The position numbers and the translations under genes were made by a program. A DNA stretch of 64,000 nt from Dehalococcoidia bacterium (lineage in GTDB: Bacteria; Chloroflexota; Dehalococcoidia; Tepidiformales; Tepidiformaceae), in contig JAJDYW010000027.1 in assembly GCA_022824925.1 (NCBI GenBank), positions 1-64,000 of the forward strand. Reading direction: 5' to 3'. The notes beneath the pieces are model-generated. The model saw nothing but the letters and a program-made list of their open reading frames with translations. It was not told the DNA's origin and made no database searches. Within the stretch, counting starts at the first letter, position 1. Every line of letters begins with the position of its first letter. Below, in pieces: positions 33,372 to 42,029 of this stretch.

Positions 33372-34274
33372 CTACTCCTCGGTCGCCGCCTCGTGGGCGG
33401 CACGCGTCTCGCGTACCGACCACCAGACCTCGGCGTTCTCGAGACTCGTGATCTCGTTCCAGTGCGTCTCCACGTCGTCCGCTGTCGCGTCCGCGATGGC
33501 GACGCGTTCATTCTGCACGATCGCGGCCCGGCCGAAGGAGCCGCCGCCCGAATTGATGACCATCCCGCTCGTCGTGCAGGAGTCGCTGCACAGGTACGTG
33601 ACCGCCGGCGCCACGAGGTCCGGGCTCATGGCCGCCTGCTGTTCCGGCGCCATCTCCCGCACCGAGGTCGTCATGCGCGTGGCCGCCCCCGGGTTGAGGC
33701 AGTTCACCATCACGTTGTACTTCTCGCCCTCGAGCTTGGCCACGTTCATCAGCCCGATCAGACCGGCCTTCGCCGCCCCGTAGTTCGACTGCCCGAAGTT
33801 CCCCAGGAACCCCGAGTTCGAGGTCGTCAGCACCACGCGCCCGTAGTGCTGCTGGCGGAAGGCCGGCCAGGCGTGATGCAGCAGGTTGTAGCCGCCCGTC
33901 AGGTGCACGGCCAGCACCTTCGCCCAGTCGTCCTCGGGAAGGTTGTGGAGCGCGCGATCGCGCAGGATGCCGGCGTTCGACACGACGATGTCGAGCCGCC
34001 CCCACGTGTCGATCGCCTGCTTCACCATGGTGTAGGCGTCCTCGGAGCTGGTGACGTCGCCCGTGTTGGCGGCGGCGGCTCCTCCTGCGTCCTCGATCTC
34101 GCGCACGACCGTCTCCGCAACGGAGATGTCGTTGCCCTCGCCGTCGAGGGTTCCTCCCAGATCGTTGACGATGACCTTCGCGCCATGGCTGGCGAGGTCC
34201 AGCGCGATGCTGCGGCCGACCCCGCGGCCGGCCCCCGTGACGAGGGCGACGCGTTCGAGCAGTGATACTGGCAA
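33372..34274 (-). CDS. short-chain dehydrogenase (3-hydroxyacyl-CoA dehydrogenase-like)
   Basis: A 300-residue SDR. The cofactor motif TGAGRGVG lies at about 13-20, VNDLGGTLDG (about 36) is typical of the peroxisomal multifunctional/HSD17B4-like SDR group, NAG at about 97, catalytic Ser in TTSNSGFLGNFGQ and YGAAKAG (about 155) with Tyr and Lys. These enzymes oxidise 3-hydroxyacyl-CoA or related alcohols with NAD. The start is TTG 34274, preceded by AAGGAG at six bases. The gene is followed immediately by the 35-codon membrane-protein gene. Likely lipid or aromatic side-chain catabolism. Confidence 0.88.
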   Translation of the reverse strand: MPVSLLERVALVTGAGRGVGRSIALDLASHGAKVIVNDLGGTLDGEGNDISVAETVVREIEDAGGAAAANTGDVTSSEDAYTMVKQAIDTWGRLDIVVSNAGILRDRALHNLPEDDWAKVLAVHLTGGYNLLHHAWPAFRQQHYGRVVLTTSNSGFLGNFGQSNYGAAKAGLIGLMNVAKLEGEKYNVMVNCLNPGAATRMTTSVREMAPEQQAAMSPDLVAPAVTYLCSDSCTTSGMVINSGGGSFGRAAIVQNERVAIADATADDVETHWNEITSLENAEVWWSVRETRAAHEAATEE

Positions 34275-34391
34275 GCCGGGCTCCTTATCCTGTTGAAGGG
34301 TTCAGCAGGGAAGGGTGACGCCATCGCGCGCCCCCGTCCAGCGCCGACCCACGTCCCGCCCCGCCGGGCGGTTCACCACGGAGGACAGCAG

Positions 34392-35207
34392 ATGCCGGGC
34401 CGAGTCGAGGGCAAGGTCGCGATCGTCGTCGGGGCGGGCCAGACGCCCGGCGCCACCATCGGCAACGGGCGCGCCACCGCCATCCTCCTCGCCCGCGAGG
34501 GCGCCTCCGTCGTCGTCGCCGACCGCGACCCCGCCTCCGCCGAAGAGACGGTCGCCATGATCGCGGACGAGGGCGGCGTCGCCACCGCGTGGGAGGCCGA
34601 CGCCACCAGTGAGTCGAGCCTCGCGGCCATGGTCGCCGAGGCCGTCGCCCGCTACGGCGGGCTCGATATCCTCCACAACAACGTCGGCGCCAGCGTGGGC
34701 GCCGGTGATGCCTCCCCCATGGAGATGACCGAGGACGGCTTCGACCGCATCGTCGCCCTCAACCTGAAGAGCCACTGGCTCGCCTCGCGCCGGGCCATCC
34801 CCGCCATGCGCGAACGGGGCGGCGGCTCCATCGTCAACATCTCCTCGATGGCCGCGCGCCACGCCTACCCCTTCCTCGGCTACAAGGCCACGAAGACGGC
34901 GCTGCTCGCCCTCACCGAGCAGCTCGCCGCCCAGCACGCCCGCGACAACATCCGCGTGAACGCCATCCTCCCCGGTGCGATGAACACGCCCATGGCGATC
35001 GAGCCGCGCGTGGCCGCCGGCGCCGACCGCGACGAGCTCGTCGCGCGGCGCAACAGCCGCATCCCCCTCGGCGGCAAGATGGGAACCGGCTGGGACGTCG
35101 GCTATGCCGCCCTCTTCCTCCACTCCGACGAGGCCCGCTTCATCTCCGGCGTCTCCCTCCACGTCGACGGTGCCGAGCACGTCAGCGACAACGTCGCCGG
35201 CCAGTAG
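34392..35207 (+). CDS. short-chain dehydrogenase/reductase
   Basis: A 271-residue SDR. The cofactor region VVGAGQTPGATIGNGRA (about 13) has an insertion relative to the classic TGxxxGxG; NNVGASVGAG (about 92) replaces the common NAG; catalytic Ser is in VNISSMAAR (about 144) and Tyr/Lys in YKATK (about 159). The C terminus SGVSLHVDGAEHVS is typical. ATG 34392 is supported by GGAGGA eight bases upstream; the longer frame is not needed. Its stop is four bases from that of the convergent MFS gene. Substrate unknown. Confidence 0.88.
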   Translation: MPGRVEGKVAIVVGAGQTPGATIGNGRATAILLAREGASVVVADRDPASAEETVAMIADEGGVATAWEADATSESSLAAMVAEAVARYGGLDILHNNVGASVGAGDASPMEMTEDGFDRIVALNLKSHWLASRRAIPAMRERGGGSIVNISSMAARHAYPFLGYKATKTALLALTEQLAAQHARDNIRVNAILPGAMNTPMAIEPRVAAGADRDELVARRNSRIPLGGKMGTGWDVGYAALFLHSDEARFISGVSLHVDGAEHVSDNVAGQ

Positions 35208-35211
35208 CCCC

Positions 35212-36504
35212 CTACCCCGGCGCCTCCCCGCCGCTGGACCGCATCCGCCGCAGCGACGGCTGCGTCAGCAGCACCACCACGCCAATACCGACGAGCGCGA
35301 GCCCGCAGACCACGAACCACTCCCGCGACCCCCAGACATCGGACATCAGACCCGCCAGCAGCCCGCCCAGCGGCATGCCTCCCGCCATCGCGAGGGTGTA
35401 GATGCTCATCACCCGGCCCATCACCGCGTGGGGTGTGTTCGCCTGGATCAGGGTCAGGTTCAGGTTGGTGAAGAAGCCCGCGTTCCAGCCTGTCGTGAAC
35501 ATGATCGCGAGCGACACCACGTACCAGAGCGACAACCCGAACGCAGCGTTGAGCGTTCCCCCACAGATGAGCGTCACGATGAACCAGAGCCCCGCCCGGT
35601 CCAGCCGCGAGAAGGACGCCAGCAGCAGCGAGCTCATCAGCATGCCCACGCCCATCGCCGTGAAGAACATGGAGGTCTGGAAGGGACCGACTTCCAGCTC
35701 CTCCAGCGAAATCTTGGGCAGCAGCGTCATGAAGGTGCCGGCCATCACGAGCGCCGTCGTCAGCAGCACCAGCATGAGCGTGCGGATCCCCGGGTGGCGG
35801 GCCACGAAGACGAGACCCTCGCGCACCTCCGCCGCCAGGTGGCGCGGCGGTCCGGTCCGGTCGACCGCCGGCACGCGGAGCGGGATCAGCGCCAGCAACC
35901 CGATCCCCAGCAGCACGGCCTGACCCGCAAATGCCGCCCCCACCCCTCCCAGCGCGACCATCGCGCCACCCATCGCTGGCCCCGCGATCATCGAGACGTT
36001 CTGGCTCAGGCTCATCAGCGTCACGGCGTTCAGCAGCTTCGAGGGCTCGACCAGCGAGGGCACGATCGCGACCCGCACGGGCTGCCCGAACGCGACCGTC
36101 GCGCCCAGGGTCATCGCAAGCCCCATCGTGATCGGCGTCGTCATGGCGTCCGCCCAGATCAGAGCCGCGGTCAGCAAGGTGATGGCGATCCCGCCGAACT
36201 GGCTCGCGAAGAGCAGCAGGCGCCGGTCGATGCGATCCGCCAGCGCCCCCGCCGGCAGCCCGAAGACAAGGATGGGCAGCCCCAGGGCGAAGATGATCAG
36301 TCCCAGCGCCTGTCCTGTGTCGAACAGCTCCAGCGCCAGCCACGTGAAGGCGAACTGGCGAAACGACTGCGAGAGCGCGAACGTCAGGTTGTTCGCCCAC
36401 AGCAGCGTGAAGTTCCGCGATTGGAACGCCGAGAACGTCTGCAGCGAGAGCCGCTGGCGCTGCGGCCGCGGCGGCGCCTCGGTGGCGCGCGTTACCGTCG
36501 CCAC
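35212..36504 (-). CDS. MFS transporter (EntS-like, MFS_3)
   Basis: A 430-residue membrane protein with 12 hydrophobic segments and the loop motif GALADRIDRRLLL between TM2 and TM3 and NTPHAVMGRVMSIYTLAMAG in the second half, as in the MFS_3/EntS group of exporters. N terminus is cytoplasmic and polar (RATEAPPRPQRQRLSLQTF). Start is GTG 36504 with GGGGGAAC upstream. Convergent with the SDR gene. Probably exports a small molecule; substrate unknown. Confidence 0.9.
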   Translation of the reverse strand: MATVTRATEAPPRPQRQRLSLQTFSAFQSRNFTLLWANNLTFALSQSFRQFAFTWLALELFDTGQALGLIIFALGLPILVFGLPAGALADRIDRRLLLFASQFGGIAITLLTAALIWADAMTTPITMGLAMTLGATVAFGQPVRVAIVPSLVEPSKLLNAVTLMSLSQNVSMIAGPAMGGAMVALGGVGAAFAGQAVLLGIGLLALIPLRVPAVDRTGPPRHLAAEVREGLVFVARHPGIRTLMLVLLTTALVMAGTFMTLLPKISLEELEVGPFQTSMFFTAMGVGMLMSSLLLASFSRLDRAGLWFIVTLICGGTLNAAFGLSLWYVVSLAIMFTTGWNAGFFTNLNLTLIQANTPHAVMGRVMSIYTLAMAGGMPLGGLLAGLMSDVWGSREWFVVCGLALVGIGVVVLLTQPSLRRMRSSGGEAPG

Positions 36505-36567
36505 GGCGTTCCCCCGCCGGCCGCCGTCATCGGCGCGTTCACGCCATGCTCGCCGTCCGCCGTCTCC

Positions 36568-37380
36568 CTACCGTAGCGGCGTCCCCGCGATCGCTTCGTG
36601 CGGGGGCTTGCGCGGGCCCAGCTCGACCGGGACCCCCACCCAGGCGCCCACGTTCTCGCCCGTGCGCCCCTCCGGCCCCTCGCGGATGATGTCGATCGCG
36701 AGGCCCGCGATCTGCCGTGGCGTCATCCACGTCGCCGCGAAGTCCGCCGGTGGGTCGCCGTCGAACAGGTTGCGCAGCATGGGCGCGTCCGTGGCCCCCA
36801 TGCAGAGCGCGTTCACGCGCACGCCGTGCTCCGCCAGCTTCTGCGACCACGCCTGCGTGAGCCCGTTCATTGCCCACTTCGAGGAGGCGTACAGGTCGGT
36901 CCGCGGCGGGTTCGTGCCCTCGCTACGGGCGGGCAGCACGTAGTACGTGCTGATGTTGATGATGTTCCCCCCGCCCCGCTCGATCAGGTGGGGCGCGCAG
37001 GCCCGCCCGAACATGGTCACGCCCTTCAGGTTCGTGTCCATGATGAGGTCCCAGTCGGCCAGCACCTTGTCCCAGTCGTCCGTGACCAGGCTCTCCGTCC
37101 AGCGGCCGGCGTTGTTCACCAGCAGGTCGAGCCCCCCGCCGACATCGACGGCCGCCTCGACGATCCGCTCGACGTCCTCTCGCACGGAGACGTCGGCCAC
37201 GAAACCCTGCGCCTGGCCGCCCGCCGCGCGGATGCTCGCGGCCACCTCGATCACCGCATCGTTCACGTCGCAGAGGGTGACGGTGGCGCCCTCCTCGGCC
37301 ACCACCTCCGCAATGCCGGCGCCGATGCCCCCCGCCGACCCCGTCACGATCGCCGATTGCCCTGCCAGTACTCCGCTCAT
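36568..37380 (-). CDS. short-chain dehydrogenase, second of a tandem pair
   Basis: A 270-residue SDR with TGSAGGIGAGIAE at about 13, NNAGRWTES at about 90, Ser in INISTYYVLPARS at about 144 and YASSKWAMNGL at about 168. C-terminal part LDVPVxxG of the family is replaced by GRTGENVGAWVGVPVELGPR. The ATG at 37380 overlaps the stop of the preceding SDR gene by four bases (ATGA), and the two proteins are clearly related, down to the GPEGRTGxNV motif near the end. They arose by duplication and are translated together. Perhaps they act on related alcohols or form a hetero-oligomer. Confidence 0.87.
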   Translation of the reverse strand: MSGVLAGQSAIVTGSAGGIGAGIAEVVAEEGATVTLCDVNDAVIEVAASIRAAGGQAQGFVADVSVREDVERIVEAAVDVGGGLDLLVNNAGRWTESLVTDDWDKVLADWDLIMDTNLKGVTMFGRACAPHLIERGGGNIINISTYYVLPARSEGTNPPRTDLYASSKWAMNGLTQAWSQKLAEHGVRVNALCMGATDAPMLRNLFDGDPPADFAATWMTPRQIAGLAIDIIREGPEGRTGENVGAWVGVPVELGPRKPPHEAIAGTPLR

Positions 37381-38243
37381 GCCGGCGCCTCCGAGTAGAT
37401 GTAGGGCGAGCCCGGCGGCGGCAGCTCGATCGGGTGGCCCACGGCGATGTTGACGTTGTTCCCCGTGCGTCCCTCCGGCCCCTCCGCGATCAGATCGATC
37501 ATCAGCGCCGCCACGTCCTCCGCCCGCATCGCGTTGTCGAGGATGCCCGAGCCCGGGTTCTGCTCGTGGAAGGTGCGCACCATGTGGGAGTCGGTCGCCC
37601 CCATGCAGAGGCCGTTCACGCGCACGTTGTGCTCCCTGAGGGCCTTCGACCAGGGGATGGTGAAGCCGTTGATGCCCCACTTCGAGGCGTCGTACAGGTC
37701 CATGTCCGGACCACCGCCCGTGGGCCGCGGCCCCTGCTCCCTCCAGGTGCAGGTGGGGGCGTCGTCGCAGCCACGCTGGTACGGCGTGCCGCAGGTCGCG
37801 ATGTGGTCGCTGGCGATGTGCACGATGTTCCCGCCCCCGCCCGCGATCATGTGCGGGATCACCGCCCGCCCGAACAGGTACACGCCCTTCAGGTTCGTGT
37901 TGATGAGGAACTCGTAGTCATCGAGCGTCTTGTCGAGGTCGTCGGTGGCGGCGCTCGCCCGCCAGACGCCCGCGTTGCTTACGAGCACGTCCACCCCCCC
38001 GAAGCGCTCGACATGCCCATCGACCACGCGCCGCACGTCCGCCGCCAGGCCCACGTCGGCGGTGAAGGCCTGCGCCTCCACCCCCGCCGCCTCCAGGGCG
38101 GGCACGAGATCGTGCACCTCCTCGCGAACGTCGCAGATGGTCACGTTCGCGCCTTCGCCGGCGAGCGCCCGGGCGAAGGCGTTGCCGAGCCCCAGCGCCG
38201 CCCCCGTCACGATCGCGGATTGCCCCGGTAAAGATGCCGGCAT
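37377..38243 (-). CDS. short-chain dehydrogenase, first of a tandem pair, with Cys-rich insert
   Basis: A 288-residue SDR. TGAALGLGNAFAR at about 13, NAGVWRAS at about 91, active-site Ser in VHIASDHIATCG at about 146 and YDASKWGINGF at about 187. Between Ser and Tyr there is an extra loop with three Cys (TCGTPYQRGCDDAPTCTWRE), absent from the paralogue at 36568; it may bind metal or form part of the substrate pocket. GGAGGAAGC precedes ATG 38243. Co-translated with the next SDR gene. Substrate unknown. Confidence 0.87.
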   Translation of the reverse strand: MPASLPGQSAIVTGAALGLGNAFARALAGEGANVTICDVREEVHDLVPALEAAGVEAQAFTADVGLAADVRRVVDGHVERFGGVDVLVSNAGVWRASAATDDLDKTLDDYEFLINTNLKGVYLFGRAVIPHMIAGGGGNIVHIASDHIATCGTPYQRGCDDAPTCTWREQGPRPTGGGPDMDLYDASKWGINGFTIPWSKALREHNVRVNGLCMGATDSHMVRTFHEQNPGSGILDNAMRAEDVAALMIDLIAEGPEGRTGNNVNIAVGHPIELPPPGSPYIYSEAPA

Positions 38244-38265
38244 GCTTCCTCCCCCCGTACGGCTG

Positions 38266-38271
38266 TACGAT
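38266..38271 (+). promoter_or_regulatory. -10 box, leaderless start of the SRPBCC gene
   Basis: TACGAT, seven bases before ATG 38279; the upstream neighbour is divergent. An ATG at 38270 overlaps the hexamer and is therefore unlikely to be the start. Confidence 0.52.
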
Positions 38272-38278
38272 GCGCGCC

Positions 38279-38827
38279 ATGATAGTCAGCCCGCAGACGT
38301 TGTGGAGAGGCTCGTCGCGCCTCCCGCCCCTGCGCGAGGCCGTCGCCCGGCTCTTCGAGCCGCGGCTCGTCGTCCGTCGCAGCCTGCGCGTGGGCGCTGC
38401 CCCCGAGGCCGTCTGGCAGGCGCTCATCGATCTGCCCCGCTGGCCCGAGCGCGACCGCTACATTCGCTGGGTGCGCCCCATCGGCGAGACCCCGCCCGAG
38501 GGCCGCTGGTGGGAAGTGGGCCGCCGCTACCGCGAGCAGGTCCGCCGCGGACCCTTCCTCCCCGTCTTCCGCCTGACCGTCATCCAGGTCGAGGAGGGCA
38601 AGCGCGTCGCCTGGACCGCGCGCTACCTCTGGGTCGAGGCCGTCCACGCCTGGGAGGTCGAGGCCGACGGCGAGAACGCCGTCCTCACGAGCGAGGAGTC
38701 GTTCGAGGGACCGCGCGTCATCATGGCCATCGCCCGCGCCGTCTTCCGTATCTTCAGCGTCGAGACCATGACCGACCGCCAGCTCGGGTTCATGGCCGCC
38801 GACGCGCTCGACCCGCCCGCGCGCTAG
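38279..38827 (+). CDS. SRPBCC family (polyketide cyclase/START-like) protein
   Basis: A 182-residue protein with a START/Bet v 1-like fold inferred from RRSLRVGAAPEAVWQALIDL (about 32-51), WPERDRYIRWVRPIGE, and the C-terminal long helix FRIFSVETMTDRQLGFMAAD. These proteins bind hydrophobic ligands. The start at 38279 is chosen from its -10 spacing. The stop codon shares CTAG with that of the convergent SnoaL-like gene. Specific ligand unknown. Confidence 0.75.
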   Translation: MIVSPQTLWRGSSRLPPLREAVARLFEPRLVVRRSLRVGAAPEAVWQALIDLPRWPERDRYIRWVRPIGETPPEGRWWEVGRRYREQVRRGPFLPVFRLTVIQVEEGKRVAWTARYLWVEAVHAWEVEADGENAVLTSEESFEGPRVIMAIARAVFRIFSVETMTDRQLGFMAADALDPPAR

Positions 38828-39354
38828 CGTCCGAACGTGTAGGCCGGGTCCTCCCGGTCGCGGCGCCCGTACTGCGTCCCCGGCGACTTCTCCGCGCTTC
38901 CGCCCGCGACCGGGTCGTCTCGCTGCCAGTCGATCACGATCTGCCGCTTCGCGATGCGCCACTCGCCCTCGCGACGCTCGAAGCGGTCGACGTAACGCAG
39001 GCCCGCCACGCTGTCGTGGTCGGGCGCCCCGTCGACGCCGGCGATGCGATGCCACGCCTGGCAGTAGGTCTCCGTGTGCGCCACGTCCCCGTCGAGCTCG
39101 ACGTGCATGTTCCCGAGGAAGTGCTGCGTCCCCTCGAAGCGCGGGAGCACCTCGTTCAGGTAGGCGATGAACCCCTCGACATCGCCCTTGTAGCCGCCGT
39201 GGTCGTCGTAGGCATCGGGGTGGTAGACCGTGCGCAGGAGCTCCATGTCGAAGCGGTCGATGGCCCGCGTGTAGCGGGTCAGCATGTGCCTGATCGCGCG
39301 CTCGTCGGCGGCGTCGCGGGTGGCCTGGTCGAGGTCGTTCGTGTCGCTTCCCAT
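38824..39354 (-). CDS. SnoaL-like domain protein
   Basis: A 176-residue protein of the NTF2/SnoaL fold: DERAIRHMLTRYTRAIDRFD (about 18), ELLRTVYHPDAYDDHGG (about 39), IAYLNEVLPRFEGTQHFLGN (about 62), HTETYCQAWHRI (about 92), and the C-terminal strand EGEWRIAKRQIVIDWQRDD. Family members include aldol cyclases and scytalone dehydratase-like enzymes and dioxygenase small subunits. ATG 39354 is followed by a good N-terminal helix; longer frames are low-complexity. The stop overlaps the convergent SRPBCC gene stop in CTAG. Substrate unknown. Confidence 0.82.
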   Translation of the reverse strand: MGSDTNDLDQATRDAADERAIRHMLTRYTRAIDRFDMELLRTVYHPDAYDDHGGYKGDVEGFIAYLNEVLPRFEGTQHFLGNMHVELDGDVAHTETYCQAWHRIAGVDGAPDHDSVAGLRYVDRFERREGEWRIAKRQIVIDWQRDDPVAGGSAEKSPGTQYGRRDREDPAYTFGR

Positions 39355-39401
39355 AACGGGCGCGATTCTCGCCCCTCCCTCCCCGCCCCACAACCCCGTA
39401 G

Positions 39402-39407
39402 TACGCT
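39402..39407 (+). promoter_or_regulatory. -10 box, leaderless start of the methyltransferase gene
   Basis: TACGCT exactly six bases before GTG 39414, with a divergent upstream neighbour and no ribosome site. Confidence 0.5.
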
Positions 39408-39413
39408 CGCCCC

Positions 39414-40184
39414 GTGCCCGCCGACCCCTACGCCCACGACGCGCCCTTCTACGACGCAATCCACGGCGAGGGCGGCGAGGACCTCGACTTCTGGCTGCCC
39501 TTCGCCGCCGAGCACGGCGGACCCATCCTCGAGGTGGGCGCCGGCACGGGGCGCATCGCCCTGCCCCTGGCGCGGGCCGGCCACGCCGTCACCGCGCTCG
39601 ACCCCTCCCCCGCGATGCTCGCCATCGCCCGCGAGCGCGCGGCCGCCGGGGGCCTCGCCCTCACCTTCGTCGAAGGCCGCCTCCCCGGCGCGGCCCTGCC
39701 GCCCGCTGCCTTCGCCACCGTGATCTTTCCCAACGACGTGCTCCTCGCCTGCGCCGCTCCGGGCGAGCAGGAAGCGGCCCTGCGCGCCGCCGCCGCCGCC
39801 CTCGCCCCCGGTGGCCGCCTCGCCCTCGATGTCGCCGGCCCCGGCCACTGGCTCGACCCCGACGGCAACGGCGAGCCCCTGCTCGCCTTCGAGGGCGACC
39901 TCGGCGGCAAGCGCCTCACCGTCTGGCACACGCGCCACGACGACCCCGCGTCGCAGACCCGCCGCCTCCACGTTCGCTACGAGCTGGCCGGCGGCGGCGG
40001 CCACGAGCGGGTCGCCGGCAGCGACCACGTTCTGCGTTACGTAACACGGGCGCAGCTCGCCGGGATGCTGGAGGTTGCCGGGCTCCGCCTGCTCGATACC
40101 TGGGGCGGCTACGGCCTCGAAGCATTGACGAATGCCAGCGAGCGGCTGATGGTTACTGCCGAACTCGGCGAAAGGAGGAGCTGA
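39414..40184 (+). CDS. class I SAM-dependent methyltransferase
   Basis: A 256-residue methyltransferase. N-terminal YAHDAPFYDAIHGEGGEDL, SAM motif ILEVGAGTGRIALPLA (about 38-53), acidic residue in VTALDPSPAML (about 61), and motif LALDVAGPGHWLDPDG later. The pattern matches methyltransferase type 11/25 proteins. The start is GTG 39414, with a -10 box six bases away. The acceptor is unknown. The next gene, plsX, is 88 bases downstream and the sequence GGAGGAG occurs at the very end of this gene without a start behind it. Confidence 0.85.
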   Translation: MPADPYAHDAPFYDAIHGEGGEDLDFWLPFAAEHGGPILEVGAGTGRIALPLARAGHAVTALDPSPAMLAIARERAAAGGLALTFVEGRLPGAALPPAAFATVIFPNDVLLACAAPGEQEAALRAAAAALAPGGRLALDVAGPGHWLDPDGNGEPLLAFEGDLGGKRLTVWHTRHDDPASQTRRLHVRYELAGGGGHERVAGSDHVLRYVTRAQLAGMLEVAGLRLLDTWGGYGLEALTNASERLMVTAELGERRS

Positions 40185-40272
40185 CCCCGGACGTTCGCGA
40201 GCCGGGAGGGCAGGGATGCGAGCGCGGAAGTGCCCCGCCCGCGAAACGACCGAGCGCAGCGACTGATCGCGC

Positions 40273-41322
40273 ATGACGCCTCCTCGTATCGCCGTCGACG
40301 CCATGGGTGGGGACCACGGCCCCGCCGAGGTCGTCAAGGGGGTCTCCATCGCCGCCCAGCGGCTCGATGTCGAGATCCTGCTGGTCGGGCGCGAGGAGGA
40401 GGTGCTCGCCGAGTTCGAGGACCTCCCCGACGCCGTCCACCTCGTCGATGCGCGCGACGTGATCCACATGGCGGACCAGATCGACGCCGTCAAGGCCAAG
40501 CCCGAAGCCTCCATCAACGTCGGCATGAACCTCGTCAAGGAAGGCCACGCCGACGCCTTCGTGACCGCCGGCAACACCGCCGCCACCCTCACCGCCGCCC
40601 TCCTCCGCCTCGGCCGCGTGCCCGGCATCGCCCGCCCCGCCCTCGGCATGGTCGTCGCCACCAGCGACAAGGGCCCCACCATGATCCTCGACGTGGGCGC
40701 CAACGCCGATTCGCGTCCCGCCCACCTCGTCCAGTACGCGCACATGGGCGCCGCCGTCATGGAGCTCAGCCACGGCATCAGCTCGCCCCGCATCGGCCTC
40801 GTCTCCATCGGCGAGGAGGACGTGAAGGGCAACCAGCTCATCATCGAGGTAAATCGCGCCCTCCGCGCCAGCGACCTCAACTTCGTGGGGAACATCGAGG
40901 CCGGCCAGATCCCCCACTACGTCGCCGACGTCGCCGTCATGGACGGCTTCACCGGCAACATCTTCATCAAGACGGTCGAGGGCGTGGCCGAGCTCTTCTT
41001 CGATGAGCTCCGTCGCGCCGTGCGCATGACGCCCTGGAACCTGATCGCGGGGCTGCTCCTGCGGCCCGAGCTGCGCAAGGCCCAGCGCCGCCTCGACTAT
41101 GCCGAGTACGGCGGCGCCCAGCTCCTCGGCGTCGATGGCGTCGTCTTCATCTCGCACGGACGCTCCAACGCGCGCGCCATCTTCGGCGGCATCCGCGCCG
41201 CCAGCGAGGCCGTCCGCAACGGCGTGCTCGCCCAGATGCACGAGATCGCCGGGCGCGTCCCCGCTCGTGGCCTCATCGAGACCAGCGCCGCCAACGGCGA
41301 GGACGCCCGGGACTCCCGCTGA
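40273..41322 (+). CDS. plsX: phosphate acyltransferase PlsX
   Basis: A 349-residue enzyme that converts acyl-ACP to acyl-phosphate for phospholipid synthesis. N-terminal IAVDAMGGDHGPAEVVKGV, SINVGMNLVKEGHADAFVTA followed by GNTAA (about 77-103), PTMILDVGANADSRP (about 136), HMGAAVM (about 157), and NFVGNIEAGQI with DVAVMDGFTGN-IFIK (about 197-240) are diagnostic. Length is normal. The stop codon overlaps the start of a 69-codon gene by one base (TGATG). fapR/fabH-type neighbours are absent here. Confidence 0.95.
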   Translation: MTPPRIAVDAMGGDHGPAEVVKGVSIAAQRLDVEILLVGREEEVLAEFEDLPDAVHLVDARDVIHMADQIDAVKAKPEASINVGMNLVKEGHADAFVTAGNTAATLTAALLRLGRVPGIARPALGMVVATSDKGPTMILDVGANADSRPAHLVQYAHMGAAVMELSHGISSPRIGLVSIGEEDVKGNQLIIEVNRALRASDLNFVGNIEAGQIPHYVADVAVMDGFTGNIFIKTVEGVAELFFDELRRAVRMTPWNLIAGLLLRPELRKAQRRLDYAEYGGAQLLGVDGVVFISHGRSNARAIFGGIRAASEAVRNGVLAQMHEIAGRVPARGLIETSAANGEDARDSR

Positions 41323-41531
41323 TGCAGACCAGCTTCTTCGAGGCCGACGAGTTCACCGGCAGCAAGGGCCAGCACTACGCCACCATCGATTCCGACTACC
41401 GCTGGGAGAAGGGCGACGAGGTCTGGCTCGAGACCGCCGGAGGGCGCTTCAAGCTGCGCATCACCTGGGTCGTCGTGAACGTCGCCACCGACGGCACCGT
41501 CACCCGCGAGCTCCTCGGCCTGCGCGTCTGA
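41322..41531 (+). CDS. small hypothetical protein coupled to plsX
   Basis: A 69-residue beta-rich protein (QTSFFEADEFTGSKGQHY, then VWLETAGGRFKLRITWVVVN). I do not recognise a family. The ATG overlaps the plsX stop (TGATG), which forces translational coupling, so both proteins are made together. The size, all-beta look and final RELLGLRV suggest a compact OB- or SH3-like fold, which is inference. Confidence 0.65.
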   Translation: MQTSFFEADEFTGSKGQHYATIDSDYRWEKGDEVWLETAGGRFKLRITWVVVNVATDGTVTRELLGLRV

Positions 41532-41540
41532 ACCCTCGCC

Positions 41541-42017
41541 TCACAGTTCGAGCGCGGCCCACTGCTCGCCGTCCTCGTCCACGCGCGTCGGAACGAAGCC
41601 CAGCCTCCGGTAGAAGTCGCCCGCGTTGCCTTCCTCCTGCGCCCAGCTCGTCTGCAGGCGCTCCACCCCCGGCCTCGTCCTCGCGTGCGCGATGACCAGC
41701 TCCATCGCCTTCCACCCGAACCCCATCCCCTGGAAGCGCTCGTCGACCATCATCCGCCACAGCACGAGGTACCCCTCCTCGCGCGGCTCGGCGCGCAGGG
41801 TCTCGTCGTGCAGCATCAGGAACCCCACCGGCTCCTCGTCCGCGTAGATGGCCCGGAACCAGGCCGACTCCTCGAAGTACGCCTGCGCGATCGATCGCTC
41901 GTTCGAGGCCACCAGGTGCCGCTGCGAGTCGGCCACGGACAACGCGAAGATCGCCTCCGAGTTCTCCGGCGTGATCTCCCGCAGCGTGACCACGGATTCG
42001 GGCGAAACGGCTGCCAT
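41541..42017 (-). CDS. GNAT N-acetyltransferase (diamine acetyltransferase-like)
   Basis: A 158-residue GNAT protein. VVTLREITPENSEAIFALSV (about 9-28), FVASNERSIAQAYFEESAWF-type region, RAIYADEEPVGFLML (about 55), the acetyl-CoA-binding FQGMGFGWKAMEL (about 93) and RLQTSWAQEEGNAGDFYRRL then GF (about 118-139). The N-terminal layout matches BltD/SpeG-like spermidine and related acetyltransferases. ATG 42017 has TAGGCT six bases upstream; the TAG is the stop of the upstream queG gene. Substrate unproven. Confidence 0.8.
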   Translation of the reverse strand: MAAVSPESVVTLREITPENSEAIFALSVADSQRHLVASNERSIAQAYFEESAWFRAIYADEEPVGFLMLHDETLRAEPREEGYLVLWRMMVDERFQGMGFGWKAMELVIAHARTRPGVERLQTSWAQEEGNAGDFYRRLGFVPTRVDEDGEQWAALEL

Positions 42018-42023
42018 CGAGCG

Positions 42024-42029
42024 AGCCTA
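42024..42029 (-). promoter_or_regulatory. -10 box overlapping the queG stop codon
   Basis: TAGGCT on the minus strand, six bases before ATG 42017; its TAG is the queG stop codon. No ribosome site is seen in the nine-base gap. Confidence 0.42.
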
